The position numbers were made by a program, and so were the translations under genes. This document shows positions 1 to 8,252 of a DNA stretch of 12,518 nt, in pieces. Under the pieces are notes generated by a model. That model ran no database searches, was not told the DNA's origin, and saw only the letters and a program-made list of their open reading frames with translations. This DNA comes from Deltaproteobacteria bacterium (GTDB lineage Bacteria > Desulfobacterota > Dissulfuribacteria > Dissulfuribacterales > QOAL01). The stretch spans positions 1-12,518 of the forward strand of contig JALWJV010000290.1 of the NCBI GenBank assembly GCA_026996955.1. Reading direction: 5' to 3'. Within the stretch, counting starts at the first letter, position 1; every line of letters begins with the position of its first letter.

Positions 1-300
1 TTCAGGCGCATGGACAAACGCAACACGCAAGCCCCCTGCAGTTATAATCCCCAGCCAGCCGTGAAATTGGACCCGGGGCCTGGTTTTAAGCCGTTTCATA
101 AGGAGTACCTGGTCACCACTGTTGTTTCCGAAAATGAGGTGAATTTGCCCCCTGAAAGCATCAAGCTCTTCCAGCATAAAGGGCGATATCAGGTCACCGC
201 AGTGTATCATCAGCTCTACGCCAAGGTCATTTGCCTGCTGTACCATTCGGCGCATATTCCAGATATGATCGTGGCTGTCACTTATAACTGCTATTTTCAT
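1..300 (-). CDS. Metallophosphoesterase, YfcE/MJ0936-like (partial, C-terminus beyond window)
   Basis: Reading the minus strand from an ATG at 298-300 gives 100 uninterrupted codons that run off the left edge, so the C-terminal part is missing. The N-terminus MKIAVISDSHDH carries the D-x-H metal site (D8, H10). CGDL follows (D36), then a GNN motif near residues 58-60. These come in the order and spacing of small calcineurin-like phosphodiesterases of the YfcE/MJ0936 type, which hydrolyse phosphodiester bonds with two metal ions in the cytoplasm. The physiological substrate cannot be told from sequence. A GAGG seven bases before the ATG is a fitting ribosome binding site. The start lies 23 bases inside the 3' end of the methyltransferase gene, which implies coupled translation in the thiL operon. 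The third motif reads GNNSGD, where many relatives have GNCD or GNHD. Confidence 0.85.
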   Translation of the reverse strand, partial: MKIAVISDSHDHIWNMRRMVQQANDLGVELMIHCGDLISPFMLEELDAFRGQIHLIFGNNSGDQVLLMKRLKTRPRVQFHGWLGIITAGGLRVAFVHAPE

Positions 301-781
301 TCTCGTGCCTCAAAAGTAATTTTTTTATCTCAACACCTGTGGCAGATCCGCCCAGTTTACCCCCGCTGGCAACTATACGGTGACAGGGAATAATTAGGGG
401 AGGCGGGTTTGCCTTTAGTGCCTGCCCTGCAGAGCGCGGGCTGCCGCAGCCCGCAAGCCGTGTTATTTCTCCGTATGTAACGGTACTTCCATACGGTATG
501 GCAGAGGCTGCATGCCAGATCCGCTGCTGGTAATCGGTCCCTGAGATCTTGTAAGGCAGTATGTCCGGGTTGAGGCGGCCATCAATGATTTGCTGCATAC
601 ATGTCTTTAAGATACAGTCTTCATCAATGAGGGTGGCTGCCTGGGGGAGCAATGCCAGGTGAATCCTTGTTATTGCTCCCCTTGAGATGTTCACATGAAC
701 ATGGATCTTTCTTTCAGCTGCCAGCACATGGAACTGTACAGTACCTTGGCTGGGCATGTGACGTAGAAAATCAGTGTTCAT
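278..781 (-). CDS. Methylated-DNA--protein-cysteine methyltransferase (MGMT/Ogt family)
   Basis: This 167-residue protein belongs to the family that removes alkyl groups from O6-alkylguanine in DNA by suicidal transfer to its own cysteine. The C-terminal half is diagnostic. YQQRIWHAASAIPYGSTVTYGEI is the DNA-binding helix-turn-helix region. It is followed by the PCHR active-site motif at residues 132-135 (acceptor C133) and the usual ending GVEIKKLLLRHE. The N-terminal half is short and divergent, as is common in the family. The frame is open further upstream to 973, but the ATG at 779-781 is preferred: it overlaps the thiL stop by 11 bases, gives the usual family length, and avoids a 200-base overlap with a well-conserved gene. 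No Ada-type N-terminal zinc domain is present, so this is a stand-alone repair enzyme. It could be named ogt, but the subtype is not certain. Confidence 0.9.
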   Translation of the reverse strand: MNTDFLRHMPSQGTVQFHVLAAERKIHVHVNISRGAITRIHLALLPQAATLIDEDCILKTCMQQIIDGRLNPDILPYKISGTDYQQRIWHAASAIPYGSTVTYGEITRLAGCGSPRSAGQALKANPPPLIIPCHRIVASGGKLGGSATGVEIKKLLLRHENENSSYK

Positions 782-1811
782 AACCCTGGTATGAGATCTC
801 CCGGCTTCCATTTTTCCCTGAAAGCCAGACACCGGTTTTTTCAGTAACGGTTCCAAGCACAAAGGGCCTGACACCCTTGATTCGGGTAATCTCACTCTCC
901 AATTCCCGCTGTTTATGAGGGGGGACAGTCCAAAGCAGTTCGTAATCTTCGCCCCCGCCTGTTGCAAGGTCAAGCGGCCTGAGAGGTCGTTTCAGGCTGC
1001 GGCACAGTGTCTTTAATGCCCTTGATACAGGTATCCTGTCTTCGTAAATCAATGCCCCTGTTTTACTCATGTTGCAAAGATGCGCAAGGTCTGTTGCAAG
1101 ACCGTCTGACATATCCATTGCCGCAGATGCAAATCCGCCTGAAACAAGCAGGCGCCCAAGTGCCACCCGGGGTATGGGGTCAAGGTGTCTGTTTTCAAGC
1201 CGCCGTCTGACGATTCTATTGAGCCGTAAATGGCGTCTGTTGAATTTGCTGCCAGAGGATAAAATAAGCAGGCCCGCTGCGGATTCGCCAAGATAGCCTG
1301 AACAGCAGATAATGTCTCCGGGGGATGCCCCTGAGCGAGATAACCATCTGCCCTTTGGGAGTTTGCCAATAAGGGTCAGGGTGAGAACGATCCTGTCAGG
1401 GCAGGATACAGTGTCTCCTCCGGCAAGCACCGCGCCAAATGCGCCGAGCCTTGAGCACAGACCCCTTGTAAATGGTTGCAAAAAGTCCTGAGGCTGCCTG
1501 CGCCACTTATCAGGCAGGCCCAGGTTAAGAAATGCCCACTTGGGAGATGCCCCCTGGGCTGCAATATCACTCAGGTTTACAGCAGCAAGTTTTCTTCCAA
1601 CATGCCAGGCAGAGAAGTAGTCCATTGAGAAATGCACTCCCTCCACCATGGTGTCAGTAGTAACGGCTATATTACCGCTCTGCCCTTCCTGCCCCACGGT
1701 CAAAACTGCGCAGTCATCCCCTGAACCGTGAAAATCAGGGCGTTCCTGGGCCTGTTTGCCACATTCCTTCAGTATCAGGCTGATAATTTTACGCTCAGGT
1801 ATCCTTGGCAT
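771..1811 (-). CDS. thiL: Thiamine-monophosphate kinase
   Basis: ThiL phosphorylates thiamine monophosphate with ATP to give thiamine diphosphate, the last step of cofactor synthesis. The 346-residue length fits the family. Visible signatures in order are GDDCAVL (residues 31-37), TTDTMVEGVHF (51-61), NLSDIAAQGASP (79-90), AGGDTV (130-135), DMSDGLATDLAHL (233-245) and GGGEDYELL (285-293). The acidic residues in these motifs bind magnesium and the phosphates in the PurM/ThiL fold. The start is the ATG at 1809-1811, which places GDD at the usual distance. No strong Shine-Dalgarno sequence lies in front of it. It is the first gene of a leftward operon with the methyltransferase and the metallophosphoesterase. 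No thiamine riboswitch was recognised in the 100 bases upstream. Confidence 0.95.
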   Translation of the reverse strand: MPRIPERKIISLILKECGKQAQERPDFHGSGDDCAVLTVGQEGQSGNIAVTTDTMVEGVHFSMDYFSAWHVGRKLAAVNLSDIAAQGASPKWAFLNLGLPDKWRRQPQDFLQPFTRGLCSRLGAFGAVLAGGDTVSCPDRIVLTLTLIGKLPKGRWLSRSGASPGDIICCSGYLGESAAGLLILSSGSKFNRRHLRLNRIVRRRLENRHLDPIPRVALGRLLVSGGFASAAMDMSDGLATDLAHLCNMSKTGALIYEDRIPVSRALKTLCRSLKRPLRPLDLATGGGEDYELLWTVPPHKQRELESEITRIKGVRPFVLGTVTEKTGVWLSGKNGSREISYQGYEH

Positions 1812-1856
1812 ATTTCATTTTACCGGTGTTTGACCCAAAATTGGAAAGTCCTTTCC

Positions 1857-1885
1857 TTGACTTCATTTTTAGCATTGATTAGATT
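1857..1885 (+). promoter_or_regulatory. Sigma-70-type promoter for tRNA-Leu
   Basis: TTGACT at 1857-1862 and TAGATT at 1880-1885 are separated by exactly 17 bases. Transcription would start near 1892, about 28 bases before the tRNA. The call rests only on match to consensus and position. Confidence 0.5.
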
Positions 1886-1919
1886 TACGGTTTCTGAAAA
1901 ATGGCAGTGGTCCGTTGAT

Positions 1920-2005
1920 GCGAGAGTGGCGGAACTGGTAGACGCACTGGACTTAGGATCCAGCGGCCCTGCGCCGTGGGAGTTCGACTCTCCCCTCTCG
2001 CACCA
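1920..2005 (+). tRNA. tRNA-Leu (anticodon UAG)
   Basis: An 86-base class II tRNA. The acceptor stem GCGAGAG (1920-1926) pairs with CTCTCGC (1995-2001), followed by discriminator A and an encoded CCA (2003-2005). The anticodon stem CTGGA/TCCAG (1947-1951 and 1959-1963) closes a seven-base loop with anticodon TAG at 1954-1956, which reads CUA and related leucine codons. A long variable arm (about 1964-1977) is typical of leucine tRNAs. The T arm is GGGAG-TTCGACT-CTCCC (1978-1994). Confidence 0.97.
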
Positions 2006-2309
2006 TGAACTCTGCATACAAACAGGAGATCTATACAAAAGTCAACTCCATGAGGTTTATATCTTTCTGACCTGACGGTGTTTCCTGAAATCACCTGTTT
2101 CAGGTTTGGGGTAATGCTCCAGGCTGTGTGGAAAACAGCGTTTACTCCAGTTTTTTGTCCCTGAGGCTACCTGTATAAATGACCGTGCGTTGAAAGCGTT
2201 GCACGATTAACCCAAGTTGAGCGTTTCAAACGCCATTTCGTGGAACTGCAGCAAATCTGACAATCGCTCAACTCAGGATTAAATAACTTCCCAGAAAGGT
2301 TGAATATTT
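2006..2309 (+). other. Intergenic region between tRNA-Leu and tig
   Basis: No gene is supported in these 304 bases. A hairpin CCTGAAA-(7)-TTTCAGG lies at 2084-2104. It has no T tract on the plus strand, so it is only a weak candidate for tRNA processing or termination. A TATAAA at 2174-2179 could be a -10 box for tig, but the matching -35 position is T-rich and poor. The palindromic unit at 2211-2277 occupies the end of the likely tig leader. AAAGG about ten bases before the tig ATG is the probable ribosome binding site. Confidence 0.5.
2211..2277. repeat. Palindromic unit, family 2 (ends CCYRAGTTGAGCG), copy 1
   Basis: AGTTGAGCG at 2215-2223 is repeated inverted as CGCTCAACT at 2265-2273, nine perfect pairs around a 41-base centre. 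Looser CC/GG matches extend the unit to 2211 and 2277. The left end also contains the short dyad GCGTTT-C-AAACGC (2221-2233). The 20 bases starting at 2211 match 18 of 20 bases starting at 12422, which suggests a dispersed repeat family. It sits just upstream of tig and would form a stem in the tig leader RNA. A regulatory stem peculiar to tig is the alternative. Confidence 0.55.
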
Positions 2310-3638
2310 ATGAAAGTTACTGTTGAAGATGTGAGCCCTGTCCAGAAGCGAATGAAGGTGGAACTTCCTGTTGAGACGGTATCAAGGGCATTTGGAGATG
2401 TTTATAATGAGTACAGGAAACAGGCATCTGTAAGGGGTTTTCGCAAGGGCAAGGCCCCCAATACCATTCTGGCACGGGAATATGGCCCACAGATCAAGGG
2501 CGATGTGTTAGAGCGTCTCATACAGCAGACCATTAGTGATGCCATTAAAGAGGCAGGTGTTGTAATGGTGCTTGAACCCCTGCTTGAGGATGCAGGTGAT
2601 CTTAATGAGCGCAAGCCGTTCACATACTCTGTCCTGATGGATATCGTACCGGAATTTGAGCTTGGTGAATACAAGGGTATCAAGCTGGTAAAACCTCCTG
2701 TTGAAGTGACCGATGAGGAGCTTGAGGAGCAGCTTCAGGCGCTGAGACGCAATTTTGGCACGGTTGAACCCCTGGAAGAGGACCGTCCTGTGCAGGATGG
2801 TGATGTTGCCATTATTGACGTTACTGCTGAAGTGGATGGTGAAGAGCTGGAAGATCTTGAGCAGGAAGATATGTACATTGAAGTGGGCGCCAAAAACTTC
2901 AATGAAAAATTTGAAAAAGCCCTTGTAGGAATGTCTAAAGGTGACGAAAAGGATATTGAGATCACATATCCTGATGATGCGGTGAATGCCAAGGTTGCCG
3001 GCAAGACTGTGAAGTACCATGTCACCTTGAATGATATACAGAAGCGGGACCTTCCTGATCTTGATGATGAATTTGCCAAGCGCATTGGCTCACAGTTCAA
3101 GACCATTGAGGATGTGCGTGAAAGGCTCAGGGAACAGATAGCAAAGGACAAGCAGGAAGCTGTTGAGTCAATGCTCAGGAATCAACTCTTTGATGCCCTT
3201 CTGAAAGATGTTGATTTTCCTGTTCCTGACAGGCTTGTTGAGAAGAAGCTAGACCAGATGATTGACAATGTGGCAGGGCACATGCAGGAGCGGGGTGTTG
3301 ATCTTGAGAGGGCAGGTCTTGATGAGACCCGTTTGAGGGAGAAGATGCATGACGATGCTGTGAAGCAGGTCAGGCTGGAGCTCATTCTGGACAAGATTGC
3401 TGAGGCAGAGAATATATCCATACCCACAGAAGAGCTTCAGGGATATGCCCAGTATGTGGAGACGCAGTACAAGGATATGAATGTCAGCAAGGAGGAACTG
3501 CAGTCAGCAGTTTTTGATACAGTGCTTCCCAAGCTGAGGGCCCAGAAAACCGTTGATTTCCTGCTGGAACAGGCAGAAACAGTTGATCCGCCTGAAGAAG
3601 ATGAAGCTGATAATGGGGAGAAGCAGGGACAGGTTTGA
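2310..3638 (+). CDS. tig: Trigger factor, ribosome-associated chaperone and prolyl isomerase
   Basis: Trigger factor docks on ribosomal protein L23 at the exit tunnel and shields nascent chains. The 442-residue length fits the family. The N-terminal ribosome-binding domain (about 1-115) contains the signature GFRKGKAP at residues 43-50. A central FKBP-like peptidyl-prolyl isomerase domain follows (about 150-235, starting near DRPVQDGDVAIIDVTAEVDG and including the GMSKGDEK stretch). The remainder is the helical C-terminal substrate cradle, ending in an acidic tail. The start ATG at 2310 has AAAGG upstream and gives the conserved N-terminus MKVTVEDVSPVQKRMKVELP. It is the first gene of a tig-clpP-clpX-lon block, a common bacterial arrangement that links folding of new chains to degradation. 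The gap to clpP is 65 bases and contains no clear terminator. Confidence 0.96.
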   Translation: MKVTVEDVSPVQKRMKVELPVETVSRAFGDVYNEYRKQASVRGFRKGKAPNTILAREYGPQIKGDVLERLIQQTISDAIKEAGVVMVLEPLLEDAGDLNERKPFTYSVLMDIVPEFELGEYKGIKLVKPPVEVTDEELEEQLQALRRNFGTVEPLEEDRPVQDGDVAIIDVTAEVDGEELEDLEQEDMYIEVGAKNFNEKFEKALVGMSKGDEKDIEITYPDDAVNAKVAGKTVKYHVTLNDIQKRDLPDLDDEFAKRIGSQFKTIEDVRERLREQIAKDKQEAVESMLRNQLFDALLKDVDFPVPDRLVEKKLDQMIDNVAGHMQERGVDLERAGLDETRLREKMHDDAVKQVRLELILDKIAEAENISIPTEELQGYAQYVETQYKDMNVSKEELQSAVFDTVLPKLRAQKTVDFLLEQAETVDPPEEDEADNGEKQGQV

Positions 3639-3703
3639 TTCATTCAGGATTTGCCCTGCTGTTGCCATCTATCAAATATTGAAAAAGTCAAGGGGTTGAA
3701 AAT

Positions 3704-4312
3704 ATGCCTTTAATACCTATGGTAATAGAACAGAGTCCTCGCGGAGAGAGGGCTTATGATATTTTTTCCCGGCTTCTCAAGGAGCGAATCATATTTCTTG
3801 GAGGAGCTGTGAACGATGAAGTAGCGAACCTGATAATTGCCCAGCTGCTTTTTCTTGAGGCAGAAGATCCCAAGGCTGATATTACCCTGTATATCAACTC
3901 ACCAGGCGGTGTGGTAACCGCGGGCCTGGCGATTTATGACACCATGCAGTACATAAAGCCTGATGTGGGTACACTCTGCATCGGGCAGGCTGCCAGCATG
4001 GGCGCTCTGCTTCTGGCGGCTGGTGCTCCGGGGAAGCGGTATTCACTACCCAATTCCCGCATCCTCATACACCAGCCCATGGGCGGTTTTCAGGGGCAGG
4101 CAACGGATATTGATATCCATGCCAAGGAAATTTTGAAATTAAGAAAGAGGCTTAACGAGATCTTTGTAAAGCATACCGGAAAAACAGCAAAGAGAATTCA
4201 GGCTGATACAGAACGTGATTATTTCATGAGCGCTGAAGAAGCCAGGAAGTATGGTTTGATTGATACGGTTATCACCACTCGGGAAGCTGAGTCCCAGGAG
4301 GAAAATGTCTGA
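3704..4312 (+). CDS. clpP: ATP-dependent Clp protease proteolytic subunit
   Basis: ClpP forms the 14-subunit barrel that degrades proteins fed by ClpX or ClpA. The 202 residues start MPLIPMVIEQSPRGERAYDI, the usual mature N-terminal region with almost no propeptide. The catalytic triad is visible: S98 in GQAASMGA, H123 in LIHQPMGG and D172 in ERDYFMSAEEA. The oxyanion glycine region INSPGG is at residues 65-69. A strong ribosome binding site AAGGGG (3690-3695) lies eight bases before the ATG. The stop codon overlaps the clpX start by one base (TGATG at 4310-4314), so the two partners of the ClpXP machine are translationally coupled. Confidence 0.97.
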   Translation: MPLIPMVIEQSPRGERAYDIFSRLLKERIIFLGGAVNDEVANLIIAQLLFLEAEDPKADITLYINSPGGVVTAGLAIYDTMQYIKPDVGTLCIGQAASMGALLLAAGAPGKRYSLPNSRILIHQPMGGFQGQATDIDIHAKEILKLRKRLNEIFVKHTGKTAKRIQADTERDYFMSAEEARKYGLIDTVITTREAESQEENV

Positions 4313-5589
4313 TGTCAGACAAGAATAAAGACCTTGAATTGCAGGGTGATCTTGCCTGTTCTTTCTGTGGAAAGGGACAGGGAGAGGTCAAAAAACTCAT
4401 TGCAGGACCAAATGTATATATTTGTGATGAGTGTATTGACCTTTGTAATGATATTATTGCCGAAGATTATGATAACGATGATGATGTTGCCGGCTGCACT
4501 ACCATCATGAAACCGGCGGAGATAAAGGCCCATCTTGATCAGTATGTCATAGGGCAGGAGAATGCCAAGAAGATTCTCTCTGTGGCAGTGCATAATCATT
4601 ACAAGCGCATTGACTGTAACGTCTCCCTTGAAGACGTTGAGCTTCAGAAGAGCAATGTTGTTCTGATCGGGCCTACCGGAAGCGGAAAGACCCTGCTTGC
4701 CCAGACACTTGCCAAGATTCTGAACGTACCCTTTACCATAGCAGATGCTACCACACTCACAGAGGCCGGATACGTGGGTGAGGATGTTGAAAATATCATC
4801 CTCAACCTCCTTCAGGCAGCGGACTACGATGTGGAGCTTGCAAGCCGGGGCATTGTCTATATTGACGAGATAGACAAGATAGCCAGAAAGTCTGACAGCC
4901 CCTCCATTACCCGCGATGTGTCCGGCGAGGGGGTCCAGCAGGCCCTGCTCAAGATTATCGAGGGCACCATGGCAAATGTGCCGCCAAAGGGCGGAAGAAA
5001 GCATCCTCAGCAGGATTTTGTAAAGGTGGATACCACCAATATCCTGTTCATTGTAGGTGGTGCATTTGTTGGGCTTGATTCCATTGTTAAGGCACGGATG
5101 GGCAAGTATTCCATCGGATTTGGCGCAGAGGTGGATGAAAACAAGGATATGAGCGTTGGCGAGCTCCTCAGGAAGATACAGCCGGAGGATCTCATCAAGT
5201 ACGGCCTTATCCCTGAGCTTACAGGCCGTATTTCTGTTGCTGCAACCCTTGAGGAGCTTACTGAAGAACACCTGGTAAGGATACTTCAGGAACCCAGAAA
5301 CGCCCTGATCAAGCAGTTCCAGAAACTCTTCGCAATGGATGGTGTAGAGCTCCACTTTACGGACAGTGCAATATCTGCCATTGCTCGTGAGGCCATAAAG
5401 CGAAAGACCGGCGCCAGGGGTCTGCGGTCAATCATGGAGCAGGCAATGCTGGAGGTGATGTACGAGATTCCTTCCAGAAAGGGAGTGAAGGAGTGCATTA
5501 TAAGCGAAGATGTAATATTAAATAATGCCGATCCCATTCTGATTTATGAAGATGATGAAGAGGGGGCCAAAAAGGCCACTGCTTCCTGA
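4312..5589 (+). CDS. clpX: ATP-dependent Clp protease ATP-binding subunit ClpX
   Basis: ClpX is the hexameric AAA+ unfoldase that recognises substrates and threads them into ClpP. The 425-residue length is typical. The N-terminal zinc domain has CxxC pairs at C16/C19 and C38/C41. Walker A is GPTGSGKT (120-127), the pore-1 loop GYVG is at 153-156, Walker B is IVYIDE (181-186), the RKH loop is at 229-231, the ClpP-docking IGF tripeptide is at 268-270, and the sensor-2 region GARGLRS lies near the C-terminus. All key residues are present, so the protein should be active. AGGAGG at 4296-4301, inside the end of clpP, serves the ATG at 4312. Confidence 0.97.
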   Translation: MSDKNKDLELQGDLACSFCGKGQGEVKKLIAGPNVYICDECIDLCNDIIAEDYDNDDDVAGCTTIMKPAEIKAHLDQYVIGQENAKKILSVAVHNHYKRIDCNVSLEDVELQKSNVVLIGPTGSGKTLLAQTLAKILNVPFTIADATTLTEAGYVGEDVENIILNLLQAADYDVELASRGIVYIDEIDKIARKSDSPSITRDVSGEGVQQALLKIIEGTMANVPPKGGRKHPQQDFVKVDTTNILFIVGGAFVGLDSIVKARMGKYSIGFGAEVDENKDMSVGELLRKIQPEDLIKYGLIPELTGRISVAATLEELTEEHLVRILQEPRNALIKQFQKLFAMDGVELHFTDSAISAIAREAIKRKTGARGLRSIMEQAMLEVMYEIPSRKGVKECIISEDVILNNADPILIYEDDEEGAKKATAS

Positions 5590-5630
5590 TTCTGACGATT
5601 TAATTTTTATAGCCAATATCCAGTAAAAAA

Positions 5631-5662
5631 CCGTGCGGCGCAGGCTTTGATGCGCCGCCCGG
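5631..5662 (-). terminator. GC-rich hairpin between clpX and lon; terminator-like only on the minus strand
   Basis: GCGGCGCA (5635-5642) pairs with TGCGCCGC (5651-5658) around an eight-base loop. CCG/CGG extends the stem after one mismatch. On the plus strand no T run follows. Read on the minus strand, the stem is followed directly by six Ts (complement of 5625-5630), the classic intrinsic terminator layout. It may stop antisense transcription towards clpX, or simply stabilise the 3' end of the clpX message. Confidence 0.55.
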
Positions 5663-5774
5663 ATATTCCCCCTGTTGAACTTTCACAACTGCTTTCTTCA
5701 GGCAGCTGTAATCGTGCCTGACACTGTCTTATCCCTTTGCCCTGACGGGCACAGACAAAGATCACGGAACTTCT

Positions 5775-8213
5775 ATGGACGAAAAAAACAGAGTTAAAAC
5801 ATATGCAATGCTTCCCCTCAGGGACATGGTCCTCTTTCCTGCAATGGTTGCCCCGCTGTTTGTGGGAAGGGAGAAGTCTGTTCAGGCAATTGAGGAGGCC
5901 ATGAATGACGGGCAGGAGATATTCCTGGCTGCTCAGAAGGATGCAAAAATTGACGATCCTTCAAGCAAGGACATTTATTCCATTGGAACCATAGGGCAGA
6001 TACTGCAGCTACTGCGTCTGCCTGACGGTACGGTAAAGGCCCTGATAGAGGGGAAAAAACGGGGCAGAATCAAACGTTTCCTCCCTGATGAAAAGCACTT
6101 TACAGTAGAGGTGGAGGTGCTTGAGGAAAAGGAGGTCAGCGGCCCTGAGGTTGATGCCCTTAGACGCCTTGCAGTGGAGGCGTTTGATGACTACGTGAAA
6201 CTTAACAAGAAGATACCACCTGAGGTGGCGCTTTCCATTGCAGCCATAACCAATCCATCAAGGCTTGCAGATACCATTGCCTCCCATGTAGTCCTGAAGG
6301 TTGCAGAAAAACAGGAGGTGCTTGAGCTCCTTGACCCTGCCAGGAGGCTTGAAAAGCTTTACAGCCTCATGACCTCCGAGTCCAGGATTGCGGAACTTGA
6401 AAAACGCATCAAGGACCGGGTCAAAAAGCAGATGGAGAAGAATCAGAAGGACTACTATCTCAATGAGCAGATCCGTGCCATCAAAAAGGAGATGGGGCAG
6501 AAGGATGATGCTGCAACCGAGATAAAGGAACTTCAGAAACGCATAAAGCGTAAACGCCTTCCAAAGGAGGCGGCTGCCAGGGTAAGGAGTGAGCTAAAGA
6601 AGCTCAGGCTTATGGCACCTATGTCAGCAGAGGCAACGGTTGTCAGGAATTACATTGACTGGATCCTTGAGCTGCCCTGGTATGAAAAGACCAAGGACAA
6701 ACATGATATTGATGAGGCCGAGGCCATCCTTAATGAAGATCACTATGGCCTCAAGAAGCCCAAGGAGCGCATCCTTGAGTATCTCGCGGTCCAGAGCCTT
6801 GTAAAGAAGATAAAGGGGCCTATCCTCTGCCTTGCCGGGCCGCCTGGTGTGGGCAAGACCTCACTTGCCAAGTCTGTTGCCAGGGCACTTGGCCGTAACT
6901 TTGTTCGCCTCTCGCTGGGAGGCGTGCGGGATGAGGCTGAGATACGGGGGCACAGGAGGACATACATAGGTGCACTCCCCGGAAAGATCATCCAGTCCCT
7001 CAAAAAGGTTAAAACCGTAAATCCGGTCTTCTGCCTTGATGAGGTTGACAAGATGAGCTCTGACTTCAGGGGTGATCCTGCATCTGCCCTGCTTGAGGTC
7101 CTTGATCCTGAGCAGAATTTTTCTTTTAATGACCACTACCTTGATCTTGACTACGATCTTTCCTCTGTAATGTTCATAACCACTGCCAATGCCCTCCACA
7201 CCATCCCGCTTCCTTTGCGGGACAGGATGGAGATTATTGAGCTTCCTGGCTATACAGAAGAGGAAAAGGTGGAGATTGCCAGGGGTTATCTTATACCGCG
7301 TCAGCTTGAGGCACACGGCCTTAAGGAGGGGCAGGTCCATATTACAGACGGTGCGCTTTCCGACATCATTCACTATTACACCCGTGAGGCAGGGGTAAGA
7401 AACCTGGAGAGGTGCATTGCTGCACTTTGCAGAAAGGCTGCCCGGAATATCGTAAAGGATAAGACACCTGACAAGGTTGTCCGCATCGGACGGCAATCTG
7501 TCCAGAAGTACCTGGGTGTTCCCAAATTCCGCCACAGCCAGACTGAGGAAAAGGACCTTACCGGTGTTGTTACAGGGCTTGCATGGACTGAAACAGGAGG
7601 AACACTCCTGCAGATAGAGACAGCTATAATGCCTGGCAAGGGAAGCCTCACCATTACTGGCAAACTTGGCGATGTCATGCAGGAGTCTGTCCAGGCGGCA
7701 ATGAGTTATGTGCGTTCAAGGGCGTACCAGTTTGGGCTCCCTTGGGACTTCTACCAGAAGGTTGATATTCATGTCCACGTTCCAGAGGGGGCAATACCAA
7801 AGGACGGGCCGTCTGCAGGCATCACCATTGCAACCTCCATAGTTTCAGCACTGCTCAAGATACCTGTTCGGCACGATATTGCCATGACAGGCGAGATTAC
7901 ACTGCGCGGGCGGGTGCTTCCAATCGGAGGCCTTAAGGAGAAGCTGCTTGCTGCAAGGCGCGGTGATATTACAAACGTCCTGGTGCCGGACGAAAATGCA
8001 AAGGACCTCAAGGAGATATCCCCCAAAATATTGAAATCTCTCAAGGTGCATACGGTGGAGCACATGGACCAGGTCCTGCCCATAGCACTTGCCCTTGAGG
8101 AGGGGCAGACCCTGTTTGTGAACAAGGACCCGCTCGAGGCCCCGGACTGGTTCAGCCAGCCTGACGCAAGCGGCAAGGGGGTTAAGGATGATGTGCCTAC
8201 GGCACCTCATTAA
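5775..8213 (+). CDS. lon: ATP-dependent protease La (LonA type)
   Basis: Lon is a homohexameric cytosolic AAA+ serine-lysine protease that removes misfolded and regulatory proteins. The 812 residues contain, in order, the N-terminal substrate-binding LAN domain (about 10-200, starting LPLRDMVLFPAMVAPLFVGR), a charged coiled-coil linker (about 205-280), the AAA+ module with Walker A GPPGVGKT (355-362) and Walker B CLDEVDK (420-426), and the protease domain. The protease domain has catalytic S680 in KDGPSAG and K721 in GGLKEKLLAARR. About 40 residues of poorly conserved tail follow the last protease motifs. The start at 5775 fits the family but has no strong ribosome binding site. A short dyad TGCCC-TGAC-GGGCA about 25 bases upstream could be a control site, which is not shown. 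The 185-base gap to clpX suggests lon may have its own promoter. Confidence 0.96.
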   Translation: MDEKNRVKTYAMLPLRDMVLFPAMVAPLFVGREKSVQAIEEAMNDGQEIFLAAQKDAKIDDPSSKDIYSIGTIGQILQLLRLPDGTVKALIEGKKRGRIKRFLPDEKHFTVEVEVLEEKEVSGPEVDALRRLAVEAFDDYVKLNKKIPPEVALSIAAITNPSRLADTIASHVVLKVAEKQEVLELLDPARRLEKLYSLMTSESRIAELEKRIKDRVKKQMEKNQKDYYLNEQIRAIKKEMGQKDDAATEIKELQKRIKRKRLPKEAAARVRSELKKLRLMAPMSAEATVVRNYIDWILELPWYEKTKDKHDIDEAEAILNEDHYGLKKPKERILEYLAVQSLVKKIKGPILCLAGPPGVGKTSLAKSVARALGRNFVRLSLGGVRDEAEIRGHRRTYIGALPGKIIQSLKKVKTVNPVFCLDEVDKMSSDFRGDPASALLEVLDPEQNFSFNDHYLDLDYDLSSVMFITTANALHTIPLPLRDRMEIIELPGYTEEEKVEIARGYLIPRQLEAHGLKEGQVHITDGALSDIIHYYTREAGVRNLERCIAALCRKAARNIVKDKTPDKVVRIGRQSVQKYLGVPKFRHSQTEEKDLTGVVTGLAWTETGGTLLQIETAIMPGKGSLTITGKLGDVMQESVQAAMSYVRSRAYQFGLPWDFYQKVDIHVHVPEGAIPKDGPSAGITIATSIVSALLKIPVRHDIAMTGEITLRGRVLPIGGLKEKLLAARRGDITNVLVPDENAKDLKEISPKILKSLKVHTVEHMDQVLPIALALEEGQTLFVNKDPLEAPDWFSQPDASGKGVKDDVPTAPH

Positions 8214-8222
8214 GTAGTCCTG

Positions 8223-8235
8223 GTTGCCTGGCAAC
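8223..8235. other. 13-base perfect dyad after lon
   Basis: GTTGCC-T-GGCAAC begins ten bases after the lon stop codon. The one-base centre makes it a poor RNA hairpin and no T run follows, so it is not called a terminator. A DNA-binding site, or chance, are both possible. Confidence 0.3.
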
Positions 8236-8252
8236 GTATGTTAATGAACTAC

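Noticed and set aside
10..393. 127-codon open frame on the plus strand at the left edge
   Set aside because: It is antisense to the phosphoesterase and methyltransferase genes, whose conserved motifs (SDSH, CGD, PCHR) read on the minus strand.
782..973. Longer methyltransferase reading frame starting at 973
   Set aside because: It would overlap thiL by about 200 bases. The extra residues resemble no known domain, and the family starts near the ATG at 781.
2508..3151. Antisense open frames of 138 and 170 codons within tig
   Set aside because: Overlapping low-complexity translations opposite a well-conserved trigger factor; no independent support.
4315..5355. 346-codon open frame antisense to clpX
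   Set aside because: Long, but it lies entirely opposite a fully conserved clpX. The protein has no recognisable motif, and codon structure of the sense gene explains the openness.
8222..8245. Possible sigma-54 promoter (TGGCAACG) after lon
   Set aside because: The required GG and GC dinucleotides are not ten bases apart.
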